A stretch of 40,947 nt of DNA from an uncultured Roseburia sp. (GTDB lineage Bacteria > Bacillota > Clostridia > Lachnospirales > Lachnospiraceae), in the NCBI GenBank assembly GCA_947383215.1, contig CANDCP010000026.1, positions 1-40,947 of the forward strand, in the 5' to 3' direction. Positions within the stretch are counted from its first letter, which is position 1, and each line of letters opens with the position of its first letter. Under the pieces are notes generated by a model, which saw nothing but the letters and a program-made list of their open reading frames with translations, was not told the DNA's origin and ran no database searches. Both the position numbers and the translations under genes were made by a program. This document shows positions 1-7,985 of the stretch, one piece after another.

Positions 1-41
1 TCATAGATATTAAATTGTTTTATGTTTATAAACATGACTGT

Positions 42-70
42 ATTATAATCAAGATTTCCGCCACCGTCAA
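42..70 (-). promoter_or_regulatory. Sigma-A promoter firing out of the left edge
   Basis: On the minus strand TTGACG (70-65) and TATAAT (47-42) are separated by exactly 17 nt. This is a near-consensus housekeeping promoter. It would drive a gene beyond the left edge of the window, so its target cannot be seen. It lies beyond the glyA terminator, so it starts a separate transcript. Confidence 0.65.
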
Positions 71-133
71 TAGCGTAAGTTGCCAATTTTTACAAAGAAA
101 ACAACATTTATTTGTGCAATTTGTCAGGACAAC

Positions 134-171
134 AAAAAAACCGGGATTTCAGTGCATCTCTGAAATCCCGG
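134..171 (-). terminator. Rho-independent terminator of glyA
   Basis: A perfect 12-bp stem (CCGGGATTTCAG pairing with CTGAAATCCCGG, 141-171) with a 7-nt loop is followed on the minus strand by seven T residues (140-134). It lies about 25 nt past the glyA stop codon. Confidence 0.92.
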
Positions 172-196
172 CTCACTTCGTGCTTATATATCATAC

Positions 197-1435
197 TTAT
201 TTTAACGGATACTTTTCGGTCAGCTCGGCAACAATCGCCCTCGCCTTCTCCGACGCGGCCTCGCCCTCTTTAATCATCATAGCGATTGCATCCGCAATCT
301 TGTCCATATCTGCCGTATTCATCCCGCGCGACGTCACGGCCGCCGTTCCGAGACGGATACCGCTTGTCACGAACGGAGATTTCGGATCGTTCGGTATCGT
401 ATTCTTGTTAGAAGTAATATGAACGGAATCGAGCAGCTTCTCTACCGCCTTGCCTGTCAGATCATAATTCGTAAGATCTACGAGCATCAGATGGTTGTCC
501 GTTCCGCCCGAAACAATCCGGATGTCTCTCGCTAACAGCCCTTTGCACAGTGCCTGCGCATTGTCAATCACGCCCTGCTGGTATACCTTAAATTCCGGCA
601 TCAGCGCCTCCTTGAAACAAACGGCCTTGGCTGCGATTACATGCATCAGCGGTCCTCCCTGAGTTCCCGGGAAAATCGCCTTGTTAAAGTTGTATTTCTC
701 CGCCGCCTCTTTATTGCACAGAATCATACCGCCTCTCGGCCCGCGGAGCGTCTTATGCGTCGTCGTCGTCACCACATCTGCATACGGAATCGGGCTTGGA
801 TGAAGCCCCGCCGCCACAAGACCCGCAATATGAGCCATGTCCACCATAAGCACCGCGCCGCATTTATCCGCAATTTCGCGGAAACGCTTAAAATCAATGG
901 TTCTCGCATACGCGCTCGCCCCGGCGATAATCATCTTCGGCTTGCAGTCCATGGCAATGCGCTCTACCTCGTCGTAATCAATAAATCCCTCGTCATTTAC
1001 GCCGTAAGGAACAATGTGAAAATATGTCCCCGAAAAATTAACCGGGCTTCCGTGCGTTAAATGTCCGCCGTGATCCAGATTCATTCCCATTACGGTGTCT
1101 CCCGGCTTTAAAACTGCAAACTGCACGGCCATATTTGCCTGTGCTCCGGAATGCGGCTGAACGTTCGCATAATCACAGCCAAACAATTCTTTCGCCCGCT
1201 CGATTGCAAGCGTCTCTACCACATCCACACAGTCGCATCCGCCGTAATACCTTTTTCCCGGATACCCTTCCGCATATTTGTTGGTCATCACGCTTCCCAT
1301 CGCGGACATAACCGCCGGGCTTACCCAGTTCTCCGACGCAATCAGCTCGATATGGCTGTTCTGACGGTCAAATTCAGCGGCAATCGCCTCCGCCACCTCG
1401 TTGTCCACTGCTTTGATGTCTTCCATCGTATACAT
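197..1435 (-). CDS. glyA: Serine hydroxymethyltransferase
   Basis: This PLP enzyme interconverts serine and glycine with tetrahydrofolate and supplies cytosolic one-carbon units. The 412-residue length is normal for bacterial GlyA. The N-terminal part has the family's [14 protein letters not shown] and [15 protein letters not shown] segments. The PLP-binding lysine lies in [14 protein letters not shown] at about residue 228. The C-terminal part keeps [14 protein letters not shown]. An AAGGAG ribosome binding site precedes the ATG. The gene has its own promoter and a strong terminator, so it is probably monocistronic. Nothing is missing from the active site as far as can be read. Confidence 0.97.
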   Translation of the reverse strand: MYTMEDIKAVDNEVAEAIAAEFDRQNSHIELIASENWVSPAVMSAMGSVMTNKYAEGYPGKRYYGGCDCVDVVETLAIERAKELFGCDYANVQPHSGAQANMAVQFAVLKPGDTVMGMNLDHGGHLTHGSPVNFSGTYFHIVPYGVNDEGFIDYDEVERIAMDCKPKMIIAGASAYARTIDFKRFREIADKCGAVLMVDMAHIAGLVAAGLHPSPIPYADVVTTTTHKTLRGPRGGMILCNKEAAEKYNFNKAIFPGTQGGPLMHVIAAKAVCFKEALMPEFKVYQQGVIDNAQALCKGLLARDIRIVSGGTDNHLMLVDLTNYDLTGKAVEKLLDSVHITSNKNTIPNDPKSPFVTSGIRLGTAAVTSRGMNTADMDKIADAIAMMIKEGEAASEKARAIVAELTEKYPLK

Positions 1436-1470
1436 ATGTGTATTCTCCTTTTCGCATAATTCTTTTTATG

Positions 1471-1499
1471 ATTATACCCAATCCCATAAGAGATTTCAA
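1471..1499 (-). promoter_or_regulatory. glyA promoter
   Basis: TTGAAA (1499-1494), a 17-nt spacer and TATAAT (1476-1471) on the minus strand. It begins only 3 nt past the stop codon of the DUF1294 gene and gives a leader of roughly 30 nt. Confidence 0.75.
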
Positions 1500-1502
1500 C
1501 TG

Positions 1503-1799
1503 TTATTGATACATCGACGGCAACACCTTTCCGAGAAAAAATGTTCCTATAATTATCTGAAGCGCCAGGATTAACGGCATTCCGACCACGAAATACCAGT
1601 GTTTTGTCTTGTGGTGAAACAGATACATCCCCGCCCAGGTTCCGACGCTGCCCCCGATTAAGCTGATGCCGAAAAGCGCCCGCTCCGGTATCCGCCACGC
1701 ATGACGGATCGCCTTTTCCTTGTCAGCTCCCATAGCCAAAAGTCCCGCCAGATTTACAAATGCCAGATACACAATCAAAAATAGCTCCAATTCCTTCAT
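1503..1799 (-). CDS. DUF1294 family small membrane protein
   Basis: A 98-residue hydrophobic protein with about three membrane segments. The sequence ADKEKAIRHAWRIPERALF followed by a Gly-rich GGSVGTWAGMYLFHHKTKH segment is the signature of the DUF1294 family, whose members often carry this conserved D-K-x-x-A core. Function is unknown. I chose the ATG at 1799 because GAGG lies 8 nt upstream; the ATG at 1811 would place that ribosome binding site inside the gene. It sits between secDF and glyA but is separated from secDF by a terminator-like hairpin. Confidence 0.8.
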   Translation of the reverse strand: MKELELFLIVYLAFVNLAGLLAMGADKEKAIRHAWRIPERALFGISLIGGSVGTWAGMYLFHHKTKHWYFVVGMPLILALQIIIGTFFLGKVLPSMYQ

Positions 1800-1817
1800 T
1801 TTCAACCTCATATCAAA

Positions 1818-1875
1818 ACGGGGGAGCTTTTGCCCCGCAGATGATTTCTCACCCGCTTTGCAAGAGCCCCCTCTT
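1818..1875 (-). terminator. Possible terminator downstream of secDF
   Basis: On the minus strand a G-rich arm (GGGGGCTCTTGC) and a matching arm (GCAAAAGCTCCCCC) can pair with a small bulge and are followed by GTTTTGAT. The loop is large and the T-tract is short, so this may be weak or partial. Confidence 0.4.
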
Positions 1876-1885
1876 TGTTCTTTTA

Positions 1886-4081
1886 TTAAATTTTCGCTTT
1901 TTTCTTCTTACCTGACGCCGCTTTCTGGTTTACGGCTTCTTTTTTCACAAATCGCGTCTTAAACTCGAACCAAATCGCCGTAGCGACGCAGATCGAAGAA
2001 TACGTACCGCTGATTACGCCAACCATCAACGGCAGCGAGAACTCTTTAATCGAAGCTACGCCCAGAATATAGAGGAGCAGCACCATAACAAAGGTCGTCA
2101 GCGATGTATTCAAACTTCTCGAAATCGTCTGGCTGATGCTTCGGTTTGAGACCTCCGCCAGCTCTTCCTTATCAGCAATCTTTCTCGTTCCGATATTCTC
2201 ACGGATTCTGTCAAAAATAACGATCGTATCATTGATCGAATATCCGATAATCGTCAGCATACACGCGATAAAGGTACTGCCGACCGAAAGCCTTACCAGC
2301 GAATAGCAGGTAAGCACAACCAGCACATCGTGAACCAAGGCAATAATCGCGGCGGTCGCAAAACGGATATCGCTGAAACGGAACCAAATGTAGATCAGCA
2401 TTAAGATTGTCGCAATCACAACGGCCCAGATCGCGTCGCTCGTCATCTCTCCGCTGATTGTGGCGCTGATATTCTGCGCGGTAATCGTCGCTTCATCTAC
2501 GTTAAACTTCTCAACCAGCGCGGCATTTAACTCGTCGCGCTCATCCAGATCAAGGCTTCTCGTCTTAATTACAATCTGCGTGCTTCCCTCTACTTTCTGG
2601 AACTGGATGTTTGCGTCCCCGGTCACCTCCGAGACTACGGCTTCCACATCGGAATCCAGCTCCGCCAACGTATAATCCTTCCCGAAATCCGCAGTCGTCG
2701 ACGTACCGCCCATAAATTCAAGGCTGTAATTCATCGCGCCCTTGCCGCCCGCCTTGTTTACTCCCATACCGACAAAGCCCGCGACAATCACGACAACCGA
2801 AGCCAAGAAGAACAGATGTCTCTTCCCGATAAAATCAATTGTCTTTCTCTCCTTCTGCGCCCCGTAGAATTTCGCATCCTTAAAACCGACCGCATAGAGG
2901 CCGTTTAAAATCAGCCTTGTCACAACAAGCGCCGTAAACATAGAAAGGATAATACCGATTGCCAGCGTATAGGCAAATCCTTTTACGGTACCGGAGCCCT
3001 TAATTCCAAGAACCGCAGCCGCAATCAATGTCGTAATATTTCCGTCGATAATCGCCGAGAGCGCTTTTTGAAATCCTGTCTTTATCGCCGTCGCCACAGT
3101 CTTGCCAGAGGCGATCTCCTCTCGGATACGCGCAAAGATAATGACATTGGCGTCCACCGCCATACCGATGGAAAGGATAATTCCCGCGATACCCGGCAGC
3201 GTCAGCGTTATCTCAAACAGATAGAGAACCGCGACAACCAGCGTTGTGTAAATTGCGAGCGCGATCGCCGCCGCCACGCCTGCAATCCAATAATAGGCGA
3301 TCATAAATACCGCGATCAGGGCAAGTCCGATCGCCGCCGCCTTGAGCGCGGAAGAAATCGCGTCCGTACCAAGCTGCGCCGCTACCACATTGGACTGGAG
3401 CTCTTCTAACTCCAGAGAAAGAGAACCGATTCGAATAGAAGAAGCCAGATTCTCCGCCTCCTCGAAGGAGCTCATACCCGAAATCTGCGCCGTACCGCCC
3501 GTGATCGCCTCCTGAACCTCCGGATTGCTGATCGTCTCGTCGTCATATACGATCGGGCATCGCTTCCCGACATTCGCGGACGTTACTTCCGCAAACTTTT
3601 CCGCGCCCTCATCCGTCAGCGTCAGCTCCACGACATACTGCTTATTCTGCATTTTATCGTTTACTGCCGCCGGCTGCGCGTTCGCCACATCCTGGCCGGT
3701 CATGTACACGTTGCCGTCAGGGTCCTTAAACTCGAGTGAGCCCGGCTTGCCGAGGTCCGCAAGAATCTGATTCGCATCCTTTACGCCCGGAATCTCAACC
3801 GTAATTCTGTCGCTTCCCTCCTGGTACACGGCCGCCTCCGTGCTGTAACCCTCCACACGCTTTTGCAGCTTGTAAACCGTATCCTTAATCTGCTCCGAGG
3901 TCGGATTTTCGGATACTACCTGATAAGTGATACTCACACCGCCCGCCAAATCAAGTCCCAGCTTGATATTCTTATCTTCCCCGACTCCGGTAGAAGAGAG
4001 AATGACTGACGCGCAGTATGACAATCCCGCCAGCGCCAAAGCTACCGCCGCCAGAATTGCAATGCCTTTACTTTTCTTCAT
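1886..4081 (-). CDS. secDF: Protein translocase SecDF (fused SecD-SecF)
   Basis: An RND-family membrane subunit that uses the proton gradient to help the Sec translocon move proteins across the membrane. At 731 residues it carries both halves in one chain. The SecD half has an N-terminal membrane segment, the KLGLDLAGGVSITYQV motif, a periplasmic-type P1 domain, and membrane helices from about residue 240. The SecF half starts near residue 412 with FIGKRHLFF and contains YSLEFMGGTS and the DTIVIFDRIRENI motif. Fusion is common in Firmicutes such as Bacillus subtilis. The start has an AGGAG site. It begins 21 nt after scfB, so it is probably co-transcribed with scfA and scfB. No yajC gene is visible nearby. 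Confidence 0.96.
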   Translation of the reverse strand: MKKSKGIAILAAVALALAGLSYCASVILSSTGVGEDKNIKLGLDLAGGVSITYQVVSENPTSEQIKDTVYKLQKRVEGYSTEAAVYQEGSDRITVEIPGVKDANQILADLGKPGSLEFKDPDGNVYMTGQDVANAQPAAVNDKMQNKQYVVELTLTDEGAEKFAEVTSANVGKRCPIVYDDETISNPEVQEAITGGTAQISGMSSFEEAENLASSIRIGSLSLELEELQSNVVAAQLGTDAISSALKAAAIGLALIAVFMIAYYWIAGVAAAIALAIYTTLVVAVLYLFEITLTLPGIAGIILSIGMAVDANVIIFARIREEIASGKTVATAIKTGFQKALSAIIDGNITTLIAAAVLGIKGSGTVKGFAYTLAIGIILSMFTALVVTRLILNGLYAVGFKDAKFYGAQKERKTIDFIGKRHLFFLASVVVIVAGFVGMGVNKAGGKGAMNYSLEFMGGTSTTADFGKDYTLAELDSDVEAVVSEVTGDANIQFQKVEGSTQIVIKTRSLDLDERDELNAALVEKFNVDEATITAQNISATISGEMTSDAIWAVVIATILMLIYIWFRFSDIRFATAAIIALVHDVLVVLTCYSLVRLSVGSTFIACMLTIIGYSINDTIVIFDRIRENIGTRKIADKEELAEVSNRSISQTISRSLNTSLTTFVMVLLLYILGVASIKEFSLPLMVGVISGTYSSICVATAIWFEFKTRFVKKEAVNQKAASGKKKKAKI

Positions 4082-4102
4082 TGTTTTTCCACTCCTGTTT
4101 TC

Positions 4103-5497
4103 TTAGTTGTTCTCCGCCAAAGCGGCTTTTATCATAATCGCGCATTCCACACGTTTTTTTTGCAGCGCACAGCCGATATCGTACGCATTATGGATATCGC
4201 CGTGAAAATTATAGGAATTTGCCGCGCAGCCGCCGCTGCAGTAAAATTTCGCAAAGCACTCTCTGCATTTTTCCTTCGCGTAGACGTTGCAGCCTTTAAA
4301 CTCATCGCTGATATCCGTTCGCACAACGCCGTCGAACACATTGCCCATCAGAAACTTCTCGTTTCCGACAAACTGATGACACGGATATAAATCTCCCGCA
4401 GGCGTCACCGCAAGATACTCCGTTCCGGAGCCGCAGCCTGACAAACGTTTTGCCACACAGGGTCCGCCCTCTAAGTCTATCATAAAATGAAAGAAATTAA
4501 AATCCTGATCGGTTCCGTGCCGTTTTACCATTTCCGCGGCAAGCGCGTCGTATTCCGCAAACAGCTGTTCCAAATCCGTCTCCCTGATCGCGTAATCGTC
4601 CGTCTCCCTCGCCACGACCGGCTCCACCGATATCTGTTTAAACCCAAGCTTTGCAAGATGCAGAACATCCTTTGAGAAGTCGAGATTGTGATGTGTAAAC
4701 GTCCCCCTCACATAGTAATTGTTCTGATTTCTGCTGTCCGCAAATTTCTGAAATTTCGGAACGACCGTATCGTAACTGCCCTGACCGCCCTTCGCCGGGC
4801 GCATATAGTCGTGAATCTCCCGCCGTCCGTCGATGCTTAAAACCACATTTCCCATTTCCCGATTGGCAAATTCCATGATTTCATCATTCAACAGCACGCC
4901 GTTTGTCGTCAATGTAAAACGAAACTTCTTATCATGAATTTTCTCCTGCTCTCTTCCGTAAGCAACCAGATCTTTCACCACCTGAAAATTCATGGTCGGC
5001 TCCCCGCCAAAAAAGTCCACCTCCAGGTTCTTACGGCTGCCGGAATTGGCAATCAAAAAATCAAGCGCAGCCTTCCCGACCTCAAACGACATCAGCTCTC
5101 TCTTGCCGTGATATTCGCCCTCGTCCGCAAAGCAGTAACGGCACTTCAGATTGCAGTCGTGCGCAATATGAAGGCAAAGCGCCTTCACCACCGTAGGACG
5201 CCGTTTAAAATCGCCGATATAGTCTTCGTATACGTCCTGTGTAAATAATTCCTGCCGCTGCCTCAGCTGCTCGATTTCATCCAGCGCCTCGCAGATATAT
5301 GCCTCGTCCACTTTCCCGCCAAACGCATCGGGCGGACATTCCTTATACTTGTCCTTTAGTTTTTTAACAATCGTATCGCGGTCCGATTCCTCATACATGG
5401 CAATCGCGTCATAGGTCACATCGTCGACGACATGGATCGCACCGCTGTTTACATCCAGGACAATATTATAGCCGTTATTTTTATATTGATGAACCAC
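4103..5497 (-). CDS. scfB: SCIFF radical-SAM maturase (thioether-forming)
   Basis: A radical-SAM/SPASM enzyme that installs a Cys-to-Thr thioether in the SCIFF peptide. The 464-residue protein starts with the family's MVHQYKNNGYNIVLDVNSG segment, which belongs to the N-terminal recognition region. The radical-SAM cluster motif CxxxCxxC is at residues 115, 119 and 122. The C-terminal SPASM region has the Cys-rich sequence CRECFAKFYCSGGC. Translation starts at a GTG with GAGGA about 10 nt upstream. The substrate gene scfA is directly upstream on the same strand, 127 nt away with a hairpin between them, and secDF follows 21 nt downstream. The pairing of maturase and peptide is the established arrangement in Clostridia. 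Confidence 0.96.
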   Translation of the reverse strand: MVHQYKNNGYNIVLDVNSGAIHVVDDVTYDAIAMYEESDRDTIVKKLKDKYKECPPDAFGGKVDEAYICEALDEIEQLRQRQELFTQDVYEDYIGDFKRRPTVVKALCLHIAHDCNLKCRYCFADEGEYHGKRELMSFEVGKAALDFLIANSGSRKNLEVDFFGGEPTMNFQVVKDLVAYGREQEKIHDKKFRFTLTTNGVLLNDEIMEFANREMGNVVLSIDGRREIHDYMRPAKGGQGSYDTVVPKFQKFADSRNQNNYYVRGTFTHHNLDFSKDVLHLAKLGFKQISVEPVVARETDDYAIRETDLEQLFAEYDALAAEMVKRHGTDQDFNFFHFMIDLEGGPCVAKRLSGCGSGTEYLAVTPAGDLYPCHQFVGNEKFLMGNVFDGVVRTDISDEFKGCNVYAKEKCRECFAKFYCSGGCAANSYNFHGDIHNAYDIGCALQKKRVECAIMIKAALAENN

Positions 5498-5555
5498 TAC
5501 AATATTTCCTCACTTTCTAAATTGTCTTGCCGTTGTCTGAAAAGAACGAACAAAT

Positions 5556-5579
5556 GACCGCACGCCTTCGCGAACGGTC
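5556..5579 (-). other. Hairpin between scfA and scfB (possible attenuator)
   Basis: On the minus strand GACCG pairs with CGGTC, with a further CGC/GCG pairing possible inside the loop, and ATTTG follows. The T-tract is poor. It could lower transcription of scfB and secDF relative to the abundant precursor peptide, or stabilise the scfA message. This is inference from position only. Confidence 0.3.
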
Positions 5580-5624
5580 GCCTGATTCACTCTCATTTTA
5601 AATTTAAGCGGTCTTTCCGTATCA

Positions 5625-5768
5625 TTATCTGGCGTTCTCACAGGTCTGATTGCCCACCGTACAGGAAGTCTTGCACGCCGACTGACAGGAAGTCTGGCAT
5701 TCGCCGCATCCGCCCTTTTTTACCGTATTCTGTAATTTTTTTGTATTTAATGTCTTAATGTGCTTCAT
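5625..5768 (-). CDS. scfA: SCIFF ribosomal peptide precursor (six Cys in 45 residues)
   Basis: A 47-residue precursor peptide starting MKHIKTLNTKKLQ, with six cysteines at residues 21, 24, 28, 32, 36 and 43. This matches the SCIFF family, substrate of the adjacent ScfB. Cys32 and Thr37 occupy the positions known to be joined by a thioether in the Clostridium thermocellum homologue. An excellent AAAGGAGAA site precedes the ATG at 5768; a longer upstream reading has no such support. It has its own extended -10 promoter. The mature peptide's biological role is not established; the sequence lacks a signal peptide. Confidence 0.96.
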   Translation of the reverse strand: MKHIKTLNTKKLQNTVKKGGCGECQTSCQSACKTSCTVGNQTCENAR

Positions 5769-5800
5769 GTTCGTTTCTCCTTTCAAAAATACCTTCGTAC

Positions 5801-5809
5801 AGTATAACA
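5801..5809 (-). promoter_or_regulatory. Extended -10 promoter of scfA
   Basis: TGTTATACT on the minus strand is an extended -10 element (TGn followed by TATACT). Transcription would start near 5795, about 27 nt before the scfA ATG. No good -35 is seen at 17 nt, as is typical for extended -10 promoters. Confidence 0.5.
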
Positions 5810-5845
5810 CATTGTTTCCTCGAAGAAAAGTCTTTTTTTCGCAAA

Positions 5846-6229
5846 TTAGCTCACCATTCCGCCCGCGGTTCCGGATGCCACACACAGCACAAGCGTCGTG
5901 GCAAAATGAACTACGTCCTGGGAAAGCCCTTTATGCATCGCAAAAGATACGCCTATCAGAATCAGAAAATAGAGCGCGCCCGTTACGGCTCCCCACATAA
6001 ATTTCCTGACCTTCAATATTTTCCCTGCAAGAAAACCGCCGATAAACCCAATCAGAACGTAGATTACAATCACGGCAATATTGACCGCCGATTCGCTCAG
6101 CTCGAATTTGTACAAAAGCGCCGCCAGAATCACCAGAAAGATTCCGGTCAGAATGTACATGACCAGCAGCACCTTTAACACAGAGGATACCGGCGTTCTC
6201 ACGGTTCTCTTCTCATGATTTCTCTCCAT
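5846..6229 (-). CDS. TIGR04086-type membrane protein
   Basis: A small integral membrane protein with four predicted membrane segments (VLKVLLVMYILTGIFLVIL, AVNIAVIVIYVLIGFIGGFLAG, FMWGAVTGALYFLILIGVSF and ALVLCVASG-like C-terminal helix) and the conserved GGFLAGK sequence between helices. It resembles the TIGR04086 family, whose genes are often seen close to scfA/scfB. Function is unknown. The start at 6229 is chosen for the AAAGGGTGA upstream; an ATG at 6250 is possible but its GGAG is only 2 nt away. It lies directly upstream of scfA, on the same strand. Confidence 0.72.
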   Translation of the reverse strand: MERNHEKRTVRTPVSSVLKVLLVMYILTGIFLVILAALLYKFELSESAVNIAVIVIYVLIGFIGGFLAGKILKVRKFMWGAVTGALYFLILIGVSFAMHKGLSQDVVHFATTLVLCVASGTAGGMVS

Positions 6230-6269
6230 CGCCACATTCACCCTTTCCATCACTCCGAATATCGTACAT

Positions 6270-6297
6270 TCTATATACTATTTCTTATGCGTGGCAA
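6270..6297 (-). promoter_or_regulatory. Probable promoter of the TIGR04086-type gene
   Basis: TTGCCA (6297-6292), a 16-nt spacer and TATAGA (6275-6270) on the minus strand, just past the end of the GNAT gene. Confidence 0.4.
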
Positions 6298-6304
6298 AAT
6301 GGTT

Positions 6305-7255
6305 TTATGACGTTTTTATATAGCGCCCGTACAACTTACCACCCTCCGCAACGCTTTCCAGATAAGTAAATCCCAATTTTTTCACAAGCGCAACGGACGG
6401 CTTATTTTCTTTCTGTATCAGACAGTTTACCCTGGCGAACCCCAGCGTTTCTTTTGCATACTTCAACACGCCCTCGCAGACCTCCCTGGCATACCCCTGA
6501 CGCTGATACGGCGCGGCTATGGCGTATCCCATTTCCAGCTCATACTCCCCGTCCAGCAGACGGTTTTCCAGGCCCGCTCTTCCGATCAGCTTATCCGTCC
6601 CCTTCTCCTTTACCAGCCACATGCCGTATCCGTAAAACCCGTACATGTTTGCAATATATGCCCTCTGGTAATCCTCTTCCTTTTTTCTCTCATAAAGCGG
6701 CTCGATATAGTCCGTCATTCCCTTATATGCGTACAGCTCAAACAAATCATCCAGATCCTCTAACGTAATCTCCCGCAGATAACAGCGTCTTGTCTCTAAG
6801 ATCTTCCACGGTATTCCCCGCTTTCTCTGCCAGATATGGAGCATATAAACAAAATCAACCTCCTCAAATCCCAGAATCACCGACGGATATCCTGTGATTT
6901 TTCCCTCCGCATCCGGATTCTCATAGACGGCCACGGCAAGATCCAGCGCGTCGGCCGCTCCTATCATCGCAGGACCCGACGCAATCGCCATGCACTCTGA
7001 CTTTCCTATCCCAAACTCCTCCCATACCGCCTCCATCAGGCGGCACAGAACGGGCGCGTCCGGTTCGACTGACGCCCCGCTCTCCCCCGCACTGCGCATC
7101 AGCTCCTCCAAATCCACATACAAAACTCCGTGCAGACGCATTTCCTCAAGCAGACGTTTTATCCCTTTCACATATTGTCGTCCCCGCCGCAGATCGCCGC
7201 CCCAAAAAAACAGGCAGCGCAGCCTTATTTTTTCTTTTCTATTTCCTTCTCTCAT
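6305..7255 (-). CDS. GNAT acetyltransferase with HAD-like N-terminal remnant
   Basis: Residues about 156-316 form a RimJ/RimL-like GNAT domain: CYLREITLEDLDDLFELY at its start, the acetyl-CoA loop YQRQGYAREV, and IQKENKPSVALVKKLGF near the end. Residues 1-145 do not belong to GNAT. The segment IASGPAMIGAADALDLAVAV resembles the C-terminal motif of HAD phosphatases, but the catalytic aspartates of that family are not visible, so this part is probably inactive or regulatory. The ATG at 7255 has no Shine-Dalgarno site; the predicted transcription start is only about 2 nt upstream, so the message may be leaderless. The acetyl acceptor cannot be told from sequence. Confidence 0.85.
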   Translation of the reverse strand: MREGNRKEKIRLRCLFFWGGDLRRGRQYVKGIKRLLEEMRLHGVLYVDLEELMRSAGESGASVEPDAPVLCRLMEAVWEEFGIGKSECMAIASGPAMIGAADALDLAVAVYENPDAEGKITGYPSVILGFEEVDFVYMLHIWQRKRGIPWKILETRRCYLREITLEDLDDLFELYAYKGMTDYIEPLYERKKEEDYQRAYIANMYGFYGYGMWLVKEKGTDKLIGRAGLENRLLDGEYELEMGYAIAAPYQRQGYAREVCEGVLKYAKETLGFARVNCLIQKENKPSVALVKKLGFTYLESVAEGGKLYGRYIKTS

Positions 7256-7263
7256 ACCCTAAA

Positions 7264-7315
7264 TATATAGCACAACTATATTCTAATTGCAACCTGAGGA
7301 TAAATCGATTATAAT
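7264..7315. promoter_or_regulatory. Divergent promoters sharing one palindromic -35
   Basis: TTGCAA at 7287-7292 is its own reverse complement. On the plus strand it is followed after 17 nt by TATAAT (7310-7315) for the cyclophilin gene. On the minus strand it is followed after 17 nt by TATATA (7269-7264), preceded by TGC as an extended -10, for the GNAT gene. Only one polymerase could use the shared -35 at a time, so the two genes should compete. Confidence 0.6.
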
Positions 7316-7386
7316 GATGCAAAGACAGCTTAACGGCGCCAATTCGGACCCGTTTGGCGAAAAAACAGAAACGCGAGGAAACGATT

Positions 7387-7908
7387 ATGACTCAAAATCC
7401 AATTGTAACTTTTGAAATGGAAAACGGCGATATTATGAAAGCCGAGCTCTATCCCGAAATCGCTCCAAATACCGTCAACAATTTTATTTCCCTGATTCAG
7501 CAAAAATTTTATGACGGATTAATTTTTCACCGTGTAATCAAAGGCTTTATGATTCAGGGAGGCGACCCGGAGGGCTCCGGAATGGGCGGTCCCGGCTACG
7601 GGATCAAAGGCGAATTCGCCCAAAACGGTTTTCCAAACGATTTAAAGCACAGCGCCGGCGTCTTATCTATGGCGCGCTCTATGGCGCCGGACTCCGCGGG
7701 TTCCCAGTTCTTTATCATGCATAAGGACGCCCCTCACTTAGACGGTTCCTACGCGGCGTTCGGGAAAGTGACTGAGGGAATGGACATTGTCGACAAAATC
7801 GCCGAAACAAACACCGACTACTCCGACCGTCCGATGGAAGAACAGAAAATGAAATCCGTCACGGTTGAGACGTTCGGCGTGGAATACCCTGAACCGGAAA
7901 AGCGCTAA
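7387..7908 (+). CDS. Cyclophilin-type peptidyl-prolyl isomerase
   Basis: A 173-residue cytoplasmic cyclophilin that catalyses cis-trans isomerisation of Xaa-Pro bonds during folding. It has the family's FHRVIKGFMIQGGDP segment with the catalytic Arg, the GSQFFI motif, and HLDGSYAAFGKV. No signal peptide. The start at 7387 is an ATG with GAGGA 9 nt upstream; a TTG 33 nt earlier lacks such a site. One of only three protein genes on the plus strand in this window, it has its own promoter and a hairpin after its stop codon. Confidence 0.93.
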   Translation: MTQNPIVTFEMENGDIMKAELYPEIAPNTVNNFISLIQQKFYDGLIFHRVIKGFMIQGGDPEGSGMGGPGYGIKGEFAQNGFPNDLKHSAGVLSMARSMAPDSAGSQFFIMHKDAPHLDGSYAAFGKVTEGMDIVDKIAETNTDYSDRPMEEQKMKSVTVETFGVEYPEPEKR

Positions 7909-7916
7909 ATATTTCT

Positions 7917-7952
7917 CATGCGGCAGCTCAAAAACTCCTGAACTGCCGCATG
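7917..7952. terminator. Hairpin between cyclophilin and mrp
   Basis: A 10-bp perfect stem (CATGCGGCAG pairing with CTGCCGCATG) separates the convergent ends of the cyclophilin (plus) and mrp (minus) genes. AT-rich sequence follows on both sides but the T-tracts are short. It probably serves both transcripts. Confidence 0.6.
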
Positions 7953-7985
7953 AAATTTAACACAGAATAAACGCTTCTCCCGATA

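Noticed and set aside
15-422. A 135-codon plus-strand open frame at the left edge.
   Set aside because: It crosses the glyA terminator and lies antisense to the glyA 3' end; no ribosome binding site.
1342-1698. A 118-codon minus-strand frame between DUF1294 and glyA.
   Set aside because: Overlaps both genes and the glyA promoter in another frame; a shadow frame.
7354-7386. Upstream TTG extension of the cyclophilin gene.
   Set aside because: TTG without a ribosome binding site, whereas the ATG at 7387 has GAGGA at good spacing and family-typical start.
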